Source: Flavisericum labens (GTDB lineage: Bacteria > Bacteroidota > Bacteroidia > Flavobacteriales > Flavobacteriaceae). From it: a stretch of DNA of 64,000 nucleotides. The translations under genes and the position numbers were made by a program. The stretch is taken from NCBI RefSeq assembly GCF_045446075.1, contig NZ_JBJJBQ010000007.1, forward strand, positions 111,389-175,388, written 5' to 3'. The notes under the pieces were generated by a model. That model was given only the letters and a program-made list of their open reading frames with translations, had not been told where the DNA came from and did not search any database. Each line of letters opens with the position of its first letter. Position 1 is the first letter of the stretch. Of this stretch, positions 33,205 through 43,972 are shown one piece after another.

Positions 33205-34315
33205 ATGATAACTTCTGATCAAATTAAAGATCTAAATACCCGCCTTGATAAACTAAGGCACTATCTTTGACATAGATGCCAAACTCATAGAAATACAGAA
33301 CGAAGAAGAACAAACTTTCGACCCCAATTTTTGGAATGATTCCAAGCAAGCCGAATTGGTAATGAGATCCTTAAGGGAGAAAAAAAGTTGGGTAGAAGAC
33401 TACAATACTTCCAAAACTTTGGTGGAAGACCTTGAAGTGATTTACGAATTTTATAAGGAGGAAGAAGCTACTGCCGAAGACGTTGAAAAGCGATACAGCA
33501 AGGCTCTAAATCTTATTGAGAAACTGGAGTTTAAAAATATGCTTTCTGACGAAGGCGATAGCTTAAGTGCTGTTTTACAAATCACTGCTGGAGCTGGTGG
33601 AACGGAAAGCTGCGACTGGGCCAGTATGCTTTTGCGAATGTACCTTATGTATGCTGAGAAAAATAGTTTTAAGGTAAAAGAACTCAACTTTCAAGAAGGC
33701 GATGTGGCAGGTATAAAAACCGTTACTTTAGAAATTGAGGGCGACTTCGCATTCGGTTGGCTAAAAGGTGAAAACGGCGTACACCGCTTGGTACGTATCT
33801 CGCCTTTTGATAGCAACGCCAAACGCCATACCAGTTTTGCTTCGGTGTATGTTTATCCACTTGTTGATGATTCTATTGAAATCGAGATCAATCCAGCAGA
33901 TATTGAAATCACAACAGCGCGCTCCAGTGGTGCAGGTGGCCAAAACGTTAACAAAGTTGAAACCAAAGTACAACTAACACATAAGCCAACCGGCATTCAA
34001 ATTTCTTGTTCCGAAACTCGCTCACAGCACGATAACCGCTCCAGAGCCATGCAAATGCTAAAATCACAACTGTATGAGATTGAACTTCAAAAACAAATGG
34101 AACAGCGTGAAGATATTGAGGCTGGTAAAATGAAAATTGAATGGGGCAGTCAAATTAGAAACTACGTGATGCATCCTTATAAATTAGTAAAGGACGTTAG
34201 AACCGGCCACGAAACTGGAAACGTAGACACCGTTATGGATGGTAATATTGATGAGTTTTTGAAATCGTATTTAATGATGACGGGGCAAAAAGAAGAAGAC
34301 TCCTCCACCCTTTAG
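33205..34315 (+). CDS. prfB: peptide chain release factor 2, with programmed +1 frameshift
   Basis: The reading frame from ATG 33205 meets an in-frame TGA at codon 22 (33268-33270) in the context AGGCACTATCTTTGAC. This is the classic RF2 autoregulatory site: a CTT slip codon before TGA-C, with an AGG upstream as Shine-Dalgarno-like spur. Skipping T33268 gives a 369-residue protein (33205-33267 joined to 33269-34315). It carries the R-I-S-P-F recognition tripeptide motif for UGA/UAA and the S-S-G-A-G-G-Q-N-V-N-K peptidyl-tRNA hydrolysis motif. When RF2 is scarce the ribosome shifts and makes more. The HAD gene follows three bases later. Confidence 0.95.
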
Positions 34316-34318
34316 ATT

Positions 34319-34942
34319 ATGACTAAAATTGACACGATTATTTTCGATTTGGGAGGTGTTTTAATAGACTGGAATCCTGAGTATGTTTTTCTTGATGCCT
34401 TTAATGGTAACCAAGAAAAAACAAAATGGTTTTTAGAAAATATTTGTACTAGCGACTGGAACGAAAACCAAGATGCCGGCTATCCGTTACAACAAGCCAC
34501 AAAAGATCTGGTTGAAAAATTTCCTGCTTATGAAAGGTATATCAAGCTTTTTTATGGCAAATGGGAGCAAATGCTGGGTGGCGAAATTAAAGGTACAGTT
34601 GAAATTCTGAAAGGACTAATTGATTCTGAAAAATTTAAAGTGGTGGCATTGACTAACTGGAGCATTGAAACATTTCCAATTGCTTTAGGCCGATTTGATT
34701 TTTTACAATGGTTTGAAGGCATTGTAGTTTCGGGTGAAGAGAAAACACGAAAACCTTTCAAAAAAATCTATGATATTACCTTAGATCGTTTCAACATAAA
34801 TCCAGAAAATGCCATATTTATTGACGATAATCTAAGAAACATTCAAGCTGCTCAGGCTTTAGGAATTCATGCCATTCATTTTAAAAATCCAGTGCAACTA
34901 AAAAAACATTTAAGAACATATAACATAAACAACTTATCATGA
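34319..34942 (+). CDS. HAD-superfamily hydrolase
   Basis: A 207-residue haloacid-dehalogenase-like phosphatase, cytoplasmic. Motif I is F-D-L-G-G-V-L-I-D-W (residues 9-18; the nucleophile is the first D), motif II is L-T-N-W-S, motif III the lysine in R-K-P-F-K-K-I-Y, and motif IV is F-I-D-D-N (about 173). The W-N-P motif and all-helical cap match the YihX-like subgroup that hydrolyses sugar phosphates. It follows prfB at three bases and overlaps the next gene by four (ATGA), so the three genes form one operon. Confidence 0.9.
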   Translation: MTKIDTIIFDLGGVLIDWNPEYVFLDAFNGNQEKTKWFLENICTSDWNENQDAGYPLQQATKDLVEKFPAYERYIKLFYGKWEQMLGGEIKGTVEILKGLIDSEKFKVVALTNWSIETFPIALGRFDFLQWFEGIVVSGEEKTRKPFKKIYDITLDRFNINPENAIFIDDNLRNIQAAQALGIHAIHFKNPVQLKKHLRTYNINNLS

Positions 34943-35280
34943 TTACCATTTACCACAACAACAGATGCTCCAAATCACGGCAAGGTTTAGCACTTCTTGA
35001 GGCAACAGGAAAGGACTTTGAAATTGTAAAATATTTGGAAAATCCACCAACAGAAAAAGAACTTAAAAGCATAGTAAAATTATTGGACATACCACCAATA
35101 GAATTGGTTCGTAAAAACGAAGCCATTTGGAAAGAAAACTATAAAGGTAAAGATTTAAGTGATTCCGAAATCATTTCGGCAATGGTTAAAAACCCAAAAC
35201 TCATTGAACGCCCCATTATTATAAATGGCGAAAAAGCCGTGATTGGAAGGCCTCCTGGAAAATTACATGAAATTATTTAA
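34939..35280 (+). CDS. ArsC/Spx-like thioredoxin-fold protein
   Basis: A 113-residue protein of the glutaredoxin-dependent arsenate reductase family: N-terminal I-Y-H-N-N-R-C-S-K-S-R with the catalytic cysteine (C9), then Y-L-E-N-P-P-T-E-K-E-L and the R-P-I-I-I-N-G-E-K-A-V-I-G-R-P end. These match arsC-family members, which include real arsenate reductases and YffB-like proteins of unknown role. No other ars genes are nearby, so arsenic resistance is not shown. Start overlaps the HAD gene stop. Confidence 0.85.
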   Translation: MITIYHNNRCSKSRQGLALLEATGKDFEIVKYLENPPTEKELKSIVKLLDIPPIELVRKNEAIWKENYKGKDLSDSEIISAMVKNPKLIERPIIINGEKAVIGRPPGKLHEII

Positions 35281-35347
35281 CATATTTTTAACCAATATAA
35301 TTTAAACCATGGTTTAGTTTTCATGTCTAACCTTCTAAAACGTAACC

Positions 35348-37900
35348 ATGACCAAGATTAAGGTATTATTTTCTTTTTTATCGATTATTATTTTTTCAAT
35401 TTCTTTAAAAGCACAACCTAAAAGTTTAGAATACCCAACAGACAAAAAAATAGTTGTTAGCGGTAAAGTTGTAGATGCAGAAACGAAAGCACCTTTGGAA
35501 TATGCTACAATAGCCTTTTTTAGTAAAAAGCAGAATAAAATTGTAGAAGGTGGTTTAACCGATATTAATGGTGAATTTAGCATTCCAATCACTAACGGAC
35601 TTTACGATATTACCATTGAATATATTTCCTATAAAAAAATAACCCTGTCCAATAAAAATTTAGATGACGACCAAAACCTCGGTGTTATCTCCTTAGAGAT
35701 TAATTTAGAGGCTCTTGATGAGGTTGAAGTTATTGCAGAACGAACGACGGTTGAAATAAAACTAGATAAAAAGATATACAACATTGGTAAAGATTTAACA
35801 ACCGCAGGAGGTACGGTTAGTGACGCCCTTAACAATGTACCATCGGTTTCGGTTGATATTGAAGGTGGAATTAGCCTTAGAGGAAACGAAAATGTTAGAA
35901 TCTTAATCAATGGAAAGCCATCGGCCATGGCGGGTTTTGGTGATACAAACGTACTGAGTCAACTTCCAGCCGAAGCTATAGAACGCGTTGAAGTAATTAC
36001 TTCTCCTTCTGCCAGATATGATGCTGAGGGTACAGCTGGTATTTTAAATATTATTTTAAGACAAAGGGAGACTTTAGGATTTAACGGTTCGCTAAACTTA
36101 ACTGCCGGTAATCCAGATAACGCAGGGGTTTCTGCTAATATAAATTACCGTACAGAAAAATTTAATCTGTTTTCAAACTTAGGTTTTAGATATTTTAGTT
36201 CCCCGAGAAACAGCTTTAACGACACTGAATATTTTGATAGAATTGAAGACGGGGCAACTATTGTTCCAGAATACAGGCGCATTAGAGAGGACCAAGAAGT
36301 AACGCGCCTAAACCGATATTATAATGCTAGTTTTGGTATGGAATATTTCCTTTCTAAAAAAACCTCCTTAACAGGAAGTGTATTTTACAGATATGGAGAA
36401 GATGCCGATTTATCAGTTAACAACAGTGAGCGTTTTAACGGTGGTAACATTGTAGAAGAAACCTTAAGAAAAGAAAAACAAGATGAAGCAGGAAACAACT
36501 ACCAGTTTGCTCTAAATTATATCACAAAATTTGATGACGCTGGGCATCAATTAACCGCCGATTTTCAATATGAAACCGGTTCGGAAGAACAAATAACTTC
36601 AATAAATGAAGATTATAATTTTACCGACCAAGCGAATCCTGAACCATTTCAAGATGAAAAAGTAAAAGAAATTGAAGATGAAAAAGAATATTTGTTTCAA
36701 GTAGATTATGTTCTGCCCATTGGTGAAAACACCAGATTTGAAGCAGGCTACCGAGGTAATTTTGAAAACGAAATAAAGGATTATGTTTTACAACAGGAGG
36801 ATATAAGTGACAATAGTTTTTTTGTGAATGATACCATTTCCAATGTTTTCGATTATTCTGAAAACGTAAATGCACTTTACTCCCAATACGGCACCAAATT
36901 TGGAAAGTTTTCGTTTCTTTTAGGTTTGCGTTTAGAGCACACTCAATTAAAGGGGAAAATTAATTCTAAATTAACAGACCAACAATTAGAAGATTATTAT
37001 GAATTCCCTATCGATACCGATTTCGACAAAAACTATTTAGGGCTCTTCCCTACCGTTAACCTCATTTATAATTTAGGAGGAAACGATACCGATTCTGAAG
37101 AAAGCATTACCTTAGGGTATAATAGAAGGATTAACAGACCCAGAGGTTGGTTCATCAACCCCTTCCCTTCACGTTCCAGTAGAACCAATGTGTTTCAGGG
37201 TAACCCGAATTTAAATCCAGCATTTGCCAGCGCCTTCGACATTGGCTATTTAAAGCGTTGGGATAAATTAACCCTTACCTCATCGGTATACTATCAACAT
37301 GAAACTGATTCATTTGAATTTATTTTAGAAAATACTGGACAACAAACTGATGATAAAATAGCTATAGTTAGAAGAATTCCAGTTAACCTTTCAACTAAAA
37401 AAAGAACGGGCGGTGAATTTGGCATACTTTACAACCCCAATAAATGGTTGAGGTTAAACTCCAGTCTTAACGTATTTCAATTTGAAAACGAGGGAGAATT
37501 TAACGGACGTGATTACGGTTACAAAAACACTAGTTGGTTTGCACGCTTAAGCAGCAAGGTAACCTTACCCGCTAAAATTGATTGGCAGACCAATGCTTTT
37601 TATAGAGGCGCAAATGAAAATGCACAAAGCGAAAATAAAGGCGTTCTTTCTATTGACTTAGCATTAAGCAAAGAGATATTTAATGATAATGCCACCTTAT
37701 CGCTTAATGTAAGGGATTTATTGAACTCCAGAAAACGAAAATCTTTAACCACGGAAGAAACTTACCAAGTATACAATGAATCACAATGGAGACAGCGCCA
37801 AGTTAACTTATCGTTTAGGTACCGATTTAACCAACAAAAGCAACGCAATAGCCGAAGAGAAAACCAAAACGGTGGCGGTGATGACGAGATGGAGTTTTAA
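35348..37900 (+). CDS. outer-membrane beta-barrel receptor with carboxypeptidase-regulatory-like domain
   Basis: An 850-residue outer-membrane protein: signal peptide (1-22), a carboxypeptidase D regulatory-like domain (about 35-115, V-S-G-K-V-V-D-A-E-T-K-A-P-L-E-Y-A), a plug domain (about 120-225, with S-L-R-G-N-E-N-V-R-I-L-I-N-G and I-E-R-V-E-V-I-T-S-P-S-A-R-Y-D), and a 22-strand barrel to about 830, ending in a Q/N/R-rich polar tail instead of the common C-terminal aromatic. This layout matches the outer-membrane beta-barrel family 3 TonB-dependent-like receptors. The substrate is unknown; no SusD partner is adjacent, so a polysaccharide-uptake pair is unlikely. Confidence 0.88.
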   Translation: MTKIKVLFSFLSIIIFSISLKAQPKSLEYPTDKKIVVSGKVVDAETKAPLEYATIAFFSKKQNKIVEGGLTDINGEFSIPITNGLYDITIEYISYKKITLSNKNLDDDQNLGVISLEINLEALDEVEVIAERTTVEIKLDKKIYNIGKDLTTAGGTVSDALNNVPSVSVDIEGGISLRGNENVRILINGKPSAMAGFGDTNVLSQLPAEAIERVEVITSPSARYDAEGTAGILNIILRQRETLGFNGSLNLTAGNPDNAGVSANINYRTEKFNLFSNLGFRYFSSPRNSFNDTEYFDRIEDGATIVPEYRRIREDQEVTRLNRYYNASFGMEYFLSKKTSLTGSVFYRYGEDADLSVNNSERFNGGNIVEETLRKEKQDEAGNNYQFALNYITKFDDAGHQLTADFQYETGSEEQITSINEDYNFTDQANPEPFQDEKVKEIEDEKEYLFQVDYVLPIGENTRFEAGYRGNFENEIKDYVLQQEDISDNSFFVNDTISNVFDYSENVNALYSQYGTKFGKFSFLLGLRLEHTQLKGKINSKLTDQQLEDYYEFPIDTDFDKNYLGLFPTVNLIYNLGGNDTDSEESITLGYNRRINRPRGWFINPFPSRSSRTNVFQGNPNLNPAFASAFDIGYLKRWDKLTLTSSVYYQHETDSFEFILENTGQQTDDKIAIVRRIPVNLSTKKRTGGEFGILYNPNKWLRLNSSLNVFQFENEGEFNGRDYGYKNTSWFARLSSKVTLPAKIDWQTNAFYRGANENAQSENKGVLSIDLALSKEIFNDNATLSLNVRDLLNSRKRKSLTTEETYQVYNESQWRQRQVNLSFRYRFNQQKQRNSRRENQNGGGDDEMEF

Positions 37901-37925
37901 ATCACTTCAAATTTTAAATACAAAT

Positions 37926-37962
37926 AAAAAAGGAAGTTCAAAAAAATGAACTTCCTTTTTTT
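37926..37962. terminator. bidirectional terminator between convergent genes
   Basis: AAGGAAGTTCA and TGAACTTCCTT with A-run and T-run on the two sides. Confidence 0.9.
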
Positions 37963-37985
37963 ATCTTTAAAATTAATTAAAGTGA

Positions 37986-38165
37986 TTAATGACCAGCTTC
38001 GCGCTTAGCTTTCTTTTCTTCCCTCATTTCTTTCAATCTTTCAATTAAAGAACCTCCAATCCAATAAGGAATTACAAAGGTTAACAAGAATATCATTAAC
38101 CAAAACCCTATGGTTAAAATAGTTAAGAATGCTAAAAAGCCTAAATATTGGTCAAAATCAAACAT
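37986..38165 (-). CDS. small membrane protein, unknown
   Basis: A 59-residue protein (start at ATG 38165, M-F-D-F-D-Q-Y-L-G-F) with one or two membrane segments (about 8-38) and a basic tail rich in E, K and R. The alternate longer start at 38198 is a TTG within the -7 promoter box, so I reject it. Conserved in flavobacteria as far as I recall; function not known. It lies between the receptor and peroxiredoxin genes, in a separate transcription unit. Confidence 0.65.
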   Translation of the reverse strand: MFDFDQYLGFLAFLTILTIGFWLMIFLLTFVIPYWIGGSLIERLKEMREEKKAKREAGH

Positions 38166-38195
38166 AATTAATAAGTGTCTTTTAAAAATCTTTCG

Positions 38196-38203
38196 CAAAG
38201 ATA
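38196..38203 (-). promoter_or_regulatory. -7 promoter box of the small membrane protein gene
   Basis: The minus strand reads TATCTTTG, matching TAnnTTTG, 31 bases before the ATG at 38165. Confidence 0.55.
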
Positions 38204-38259
38204 ATGCAAAGGGCGTACTTATACAATATCCATGTTAAATTTATTAACATAGTTTTCCA

Positions 38260-38901
38260 CTAATCTAAATTAGGCTGTGGTGTAAGTCTTAAATAAGGTT
38301 TAATCTCTTTATAGCCCTTTGGGAAAATACTTGGAATATCTTCGGTTGCCACTGCAGGTACAACCACGCAATCTTCACCATTGTTCCAGTTAGCGGGGGT
38401 AGCTACTTTATGGTAAGCTGTTAACTGCAATGAATCGATTACACGTAGCAATTCATCGAAATTTCTTCCTGTTGATGCTGGATATGTAATAGTCAGTTTT
38501 ACCTTTTTATCGTTCCCAATAACAAACACCGAGCGAACTGTAGCGTTACTATCGGCATTGGGGTGGATCATATCATAAAGTTTAGATACTTTTTTATCCT
38601 CATCTGCAATAATTGGGAAATTAACCGTGGTATTCTGGGTTTCGTTAATGTCGTTAACCCAGCCCTTGTGCGATTCTAATCCATCAACACTAAGAGCGAC
38701 CACTTTTACATTACGCTTGTCAAACTCATCTTTATACTTGGCTACCGTTCCTAATTCGGTAGTACATACCGGTGTATAATCTGCTGGATGCGAAAATAAA
38801 ATCCCCCAACCATCACCTAACCATTGGTGAAAGTTTAATTCACCTTCTGTAGACTGTGCAGTAAAATTTGGAGCTTCGTCTCCTAATCTAATCGTTGCCA
38901 T
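38260..38901 (-). CDS. 1-Cys peroxiredoxin (Prx6 type)
   Basis: A 213-residue peroxiredoxin with the Prx6-type active site F-S-H-P-A-D-Y-T-P-V-C-T-T-E (peroxidatic Cys46) and the long C-terminal extension ending P-Y-L-R-L-T-P-Q-P. A second cysteine occurs near residue 170 (E-D-C-V-V-V-P), but the Prx6 class is usually treated as one-cysteine. It reduces hydrogen and organic peroxides in the cytoplasm. Cytoplasmic, no signal peptide. It is divergent from fumC and lies in a group of peroxide-related genes. Confidence 0.92.
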   Translation of the reverse strand: MATIRLGDEAPNFTAQSTEGELNFHQWLGDGWGILFSHPADYTPVCTTELGTVAKYKDEFDKRNVKVVALSVDGLESHKGWVNDINETQNTTVNFPIIADEDKKVSKLYDMIHPNADSNATVRSVFVIGNDKKVKLTITYPASTGRNFDELLRVIDSLQLTAYHKVATPANWNNGEDCVVVPAVATEDIPSIFPKGYKEIKPYLRLTPQPNLD

Positions 38902-39097
38902 AATATTATTTTATTTAGTTAAAGTTATTAAAATATATCACTCAATTGAACTGAGCAATTATGTAAAGCTAATGTAATTAATTACACGCAGTTTATAAAT
39001 TTATTACCGTTATTTATATGTTAAAAACCTCTAATAAAAACTAGCAAAAATCATTAACAAAGCTACCAAAAACATTAACTTAGCAACTTTAAATTTA

Positions 39098-40507
<1,410 letters not shown>

Positions 40508-40528
40508 TTTAACTAAATATTGATTATA

Positions 40529-40562
40529 TAAAAAAACCACTTCGAATGAAGTGGTTTTTTTG
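40529..40562. terminator. bidirectional terminator between fumC and katG
   Basis: AACCACTTC and GAAGTGGTT with a GAAT-type loop and flanking A- and T-runs; the two genes are convergent. Confidence 0.9.
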
Positions 40563-40581
40563 TGAACAAAATATTCAAATA

Positions 40582-42747
40582 TTAATCTAAATCAAAACGG
40601 TCGGCGTTCATCATTTTAACCCAAGCATCCACAAAATCATTTACAAACTTTTCTTTGCTATCATCTTGCGCATACACTTCAGCGTAAGCTCTTAAAATAG
40701 AATTTGAACCAAAAACAAGATCTACTCGTGTTGCTGTCCATTTTACTTTACCTGTTTTTCTATTGGAAATTTCATAGATACCACTATCTACAGGTTTCCA
40801 TTTATAAGACATATCCGTTAGGTTTACAAAAAAGTCGTTGGTTAATGCACCTTCGTTTTCCGTAAACACACCGTGTTTTGTTCCTCCATAATTGGTTCCC
40901 ATAACACGCATACCTCCTAATAAAACTACCATTTCAGGCGCCGTTAACCCCATAAGTTGTGTTCGGTCTAATAACATCTCCTCTGGACTTACCACATAAT
41001 CTTTTTTCTGCCAATTTCTAAATCCATCGGCTAAAGGCTCAAGGTGCTCAAAAGATTCGACATCTGTCATTTTAGCCGTTGCATCGCCTCGTCCAGGTGC
41101 AAAAGGCACAGTAATATTTATATCTGCATTTTTAATCGCTTTTTCAACACCAACGTTTCCGGCTAAAACAATAGTATCAGCCAAACTAATTCCAAATCCT
41201 GAAGCAATAGGTTCTAAAATAGATAACACTTTTGACAACCTTGTTGGCTCGTTACCTTGCCAATCTTTTTGAGGGGCCAAACGAATACGGGCACCATTGG
41301 CACCGCCTCTAAAATCTGAACCTCTAAAAGTTCGGGCGCTATCCCAAGCGGTCGATACCATTTCTGAAATAGTTAATCCAGAATCAGCGATTTTTGCTTT
41401 TACAGCATCAATGTTATAATCTTTTTTTCCTTTCGGAATTGGGTCTTGCCATATTAAATTTTCTTGTGGAACATCTGGTCCAAACCAACGGTCTTTTGGC
41501 CCCATGTCACGGTGCGTTAATTTAAACCAAGCCCGTGCAAAAGCATCTGAAAATGCTTCAAAATCATCTTTAAATTTTAAAGAAATTTCTCGGTAAACAG
41601 GATCCATTTTCATCGCCATATCGGCATCTGTCATGGCTGGATTGTGACGTGTTGATAAATCTTCCACATCCACAGGCTTTTCATCTTCTTTGATGCTTAC
41701 TGGCTCCCACTGCCAAGCTCCGGCAGGACTTTTACATGACTCCCATTCGTGGTTAAACAGCATTTCGAAATAGCCATTGTCCCATTTCGTTGGATGGGTG
41801 GTCCAAGCACCCTCTATTCCACTGGTAACAGCATCTTTCCCTACCCCTGTTCTCGTTGGATTTGCCCATCCGAAACCTTGTTCTTCTACTTGAGCAGCTT
41901 CAGGATCAGCTCCTAAAATACTAGCATCTCCATTTCCGTGCATTTTCCCAACGGTATGCCCTCCTGCAGTTAAAGCTACGGTTTCTTCATCGTTCATGGC
42001 CATACGCTTAAAAGTTTCGCGTACCTGTTCTCCTGTCTTTAGTGGATCTGGATTACCATTAACACCTTCAGGGTTTACATAAATTAATCCCATTTGAACG
42101 GCTGCCAAAGGGTTTTCCATGGTATCAGGGCTATCTACATCATCATAACGTTCATCACTCGGCGCCAACCATTCTTTTTCTGCACCCCAATAAATGTCCT
42201 TTTCAGGATGCCATATATCTTCTCGGCCAAAAGCAAAACCATAGCTTTTTAAGCCCATACTTTCATAAGCCATAGTTCCGGCAAGAATAATTAAATCTGC
42301 CCAACTTACTTTATTACCATATTTTTTCTTTATTGGCCAAAGCAACCGTCGCGCTTTATCTAAACTAACATTGTCTGGCCAAGAATTAAGCGGTGCAAAA
42401 CGTTGGTTTCCTGTTCCTCCACCACCTCGACCATCAGAGGTTCTATAAGTCCCGGCAGCATGCCAAGCCATACGAATCATCAATCCACCATAGTGCCCCC
42501 AGTCAGCAGGCCACCAGTCTTGACTATCGGTCATTAAATCATGCATGTCTCTTTTTAACGCTTCGACGTCTAATTTTTTTAATTCCTCTTGGTAATTAAA
42601 ATCTTCTCCCAGTGGATTGGTTTTAGAATCGTGTTGATGTAAAATATCAAGATTTAAAGCATTTGGCCACCAATCCGTAACCGTTTTACTCGATGCCGTA
42701 TTTCCTCCATGATGAAAGGGACATTTTCCTTGTTTTGAGCTATTCAT
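40582..42747 (-). CDS. katG: catalase-peroxidase HPI
   Basis: A 721-residue bifunctional heme catalase and peroxidase. The N-terminal domain keeps the distal triad in M-I-R-M-A-W-H (R92, W95, H96), the W-Y-M adduct tyrosine in G-L-I-Y-V-N-P-E-G-V, and the proximal His in T-A-G-G-H-T-V-G-K-M-H-G. The C-terminal half is the usual inactive duplicate of the peroxidase domain. No signal peptide, so it is cytoplasmic. It shares a 219-base divergent gap with tpx that contains a palindrome (42823-42832). Confidence 0.96.
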   Translation of the reverse strand: MNSSKQGKCPFHHGGNTASSKTVTDWWPNALNLDILHQHDSKTNPLGEDFNYQEELKKLDVEALKRDMHDLMTDSQDWWPADWGHYGGLMIRMAWHAAGTYRTSDGRGGGGTGNQRFAPLNSWPDNVSLDKARRLLWPIKKKYGNKVSWADLIILAGTMAYESMGLKSYGFAFGREDIWHPEKDIYWGAEKEWLAPSDERYDDVDSPDTMENPLAAVQMGLIYVNPEGVNGNPDPLKTGEQVRETFKRMAMNDEETVALTAGGHTVGKMHGNGDASILGADPEAAQVEEQGFGWANPTRTGVGKDAVTSGIEGAWTTHPTKWDNGYFEMLFNHEWESCKSPAGAWQWEPVSIKEDEKPVDVEDLSTRHNPAMTDADMAMKMDPVYREISLKFKDDFEAFSDAFARAWFKLTHRDMGPKDRWFGPDVPQENLIWQDPIPKGKKDYNIDAVKAKIADSGLTISEMVSTAWDSARTFRGSDFRGGANGARIRLAPQKDWQGNEPTRLSKVLSILEPIASGFGISLADTIVLAGNVGVEKAIKNADINITVPFAPGRGDATAKMTDVESFEHLEPLADGFRNWQKKDYVVSPEEMLLDRTQLMGLTAPEMVVLLGGMRVMGTNYGGTKHGVFTENEGALTNDFFVNLTDMSYKWKPVDSGIYEISNRKTGKVKWTATRVDLVFGSNSILRAYAEVYAQDDSKEKFVNDFVDAWVKMMNADRFDLD

Positions 42748-42822
42748 AATGTTAGATTATTAATTTTTTAAATGATTTTTTATTGATTTCTTAAATTTAC
42801 GAATAGCTTAGCGAAAAAAAGA

Positions 42823-42832
42823 GTAGATCTAC
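42823..42832. promoter_or_regulatory. palindrome in the katG-tpx divergent promoter region
   Basis: GTAGATCTAC is a perfect 10-base palindrome 76 bases upstream of katG and 135 upstream of tpx. It does not match the OxyR or PerR consensus that I know, so its role is unproven. Confidence 0.3.
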
Positions 42833-42966
42833 ATTTTTATAAGTTATATTTCAATTGGTAAAATTTATAGACAATGGCTTTTGTGAATTTTAAAAGAATT
42901 TTAATTTGTACTAATTAACATCGCCATAATTCTTATTTTAGTTTTTCAAACCATAGAAACAAAAAA

Positions 42967-43470
42967 ATGGCTAAGATTACTTTAGACGGAACCCCAATAA
43001 AAACTATAGGGGAATTACCCGCGATTGGTTCCCATATTTCAGATTTTAAATTAGTTGCAACAGATTTATCCACCAAAACATTGGCAAATTTTAATGGAAG
43101 CCGGTTAATATTAAACATCTTCCCTAGTGTTAATACAGGAGTTTGTTCTGCCTCTATTCGGCAATTTAATCAAGAAGCAAACAGACTGGAAAACACAAAA
43201 ATATTATGCATTTCAAGAGATTTACCTTTTGTACAAGATCAGTTTTGTGCAGCTGAAGGATTAAAAAATATTATTATGCTCTCCGATTTTAAAAATGGGG
43301 ATTTTGGAAAAGATTATGGACTTTTAATTACGAGTGGTGCGTTTGATGCACTCTTATCTCGCTCTATAATTGTCACAGATGAATCTGGAAAGGTGGTTTA
43401 TACCGAGCAAGTCCCTGAAATAGCACAAGAACCTAATTATAAATCCGCACTTGAAGCATTGAATATATAA
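42967..43470 (+). CDS. tpx: thiol peroxidase (atypical 2-Cys peroxiredoxin)
   Basis: A 167-residue Tpx. The peroxidatic Cys60 lies in P-S-V-N-T-G-V-C-S-A-S and the resolving Cys94 in D-Q-F-C-A-A-E-G, at the same places as E. coli Tpx; the thioredoxin system recycles it. It acts on hydrogen peroxide and alkyl hydroperoxides. The cysteine-containing I-L-C-I-S-R-D segment is also typical. It is followed by the DgkA-like gene after 21 bases, so may be co-transcribed with it. Confidence 0.94.
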   Translation: MAKITLDGTPIKTIGELPAIGSHISDFKLVATDLSTKTLANFNGSRLILNIFPSVNTGVCSASIRQFNQEANRLENTKILCISRDLPFVQDQFCAAEGLKNIIMLSDFKNGDFGKDYGLLITSGAFDALLSRSIIVTDESGKVVYTEQVPEIAQEPNYKSALEALNI

Positions 43471-43491
43471 CTCGCTTGATTTAAAAAATTA

Positions 43492-43860
43492 ATGAATAAA
43501 AAAGACTCTCTTTTAATGAATCGGATAAAAAGTGTTGGATATGCCTTTAAAGGCGCTGTGCTTTTATTAAAAACCGAACCCAGTATAAAAATTCAATTTG
43601 TAATTGGGTTGGTTGTTACAGCCGCTGGTTTTTATTTCGATATTTCATCCTCCGAATGGACTATTCAAATATTGGCCATTGCATTGGTTATGAGTATTGA
43701 GGGTGCCAATACAGCTATTGAAGAAATTGCCAACTTTATCCATCCAGATTACAACATAAAAATTGGAAAAATAAAAGATATCGCCGCAGGAGCGGTTTTT
43801 ATCGCTTCATTTTTTGCGGTAATTGTAGGATTGATTATTTATTTTCCGAAGATTTTTTAA
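43492..43860 (+). CDS. dgkA: diacylglycerol kinase-family membrane protein
   Basis: A 122-residue integral membrane kinase with three transmembrane helices. The motif E-G-A-N-T-A-I-E-E-I-A-N-F (residues 72-84) and the K-I-K-D-I-A-A-G-A-V-F-I-A helix are the conserved catalytic region of the DgkA family, in which members phosphorylate diacylglycerol or undecaprenol. The ATP-binding acidic residues are kept. Substrate cannot be told; in Bacteroidota either is possible. It is at the start of an envelope gene run. Confidence 0.85.
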   Translation: MNKKDSLLMNRIKSVGYAFKGAVLLLKTEPSIKIQFVIGLVVTAAGFYFDISSSEWTIQILAIALVMSIEGANTAIEEIANFIHPDYNIKIGKIKDIAAGAVFIASFFAVIVGLIIYFPKIF

Positions 43861-43896
43861 AATAATATTACCTCTAGGATAAACGTTAGTTATTTG

Positions 43897-43904
43897 TATT
43901 TTTG
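43897..43904 (+). promoter_or_regulatory. -7 promoter box of ftsK
   Basis: TATTTTTG matches TAnnTTTG, 68 bases before the ftsK ATG, after the stop of dgkA. Confidence 0.4.
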
Positions 43905-43972
43905 CTGAGTTGCAAACACACTTTAGCAATTTTAATAAATTTTAAGAACGTCAATTCCACATTCCCGTATTA

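Noticed and set aside
35348..37900. SusC-type receptor of a polysaccharide utilisation locus
   Set aside because: The length and domain set fit the smaller barrel family, and no SusD-like gene is adjacent.
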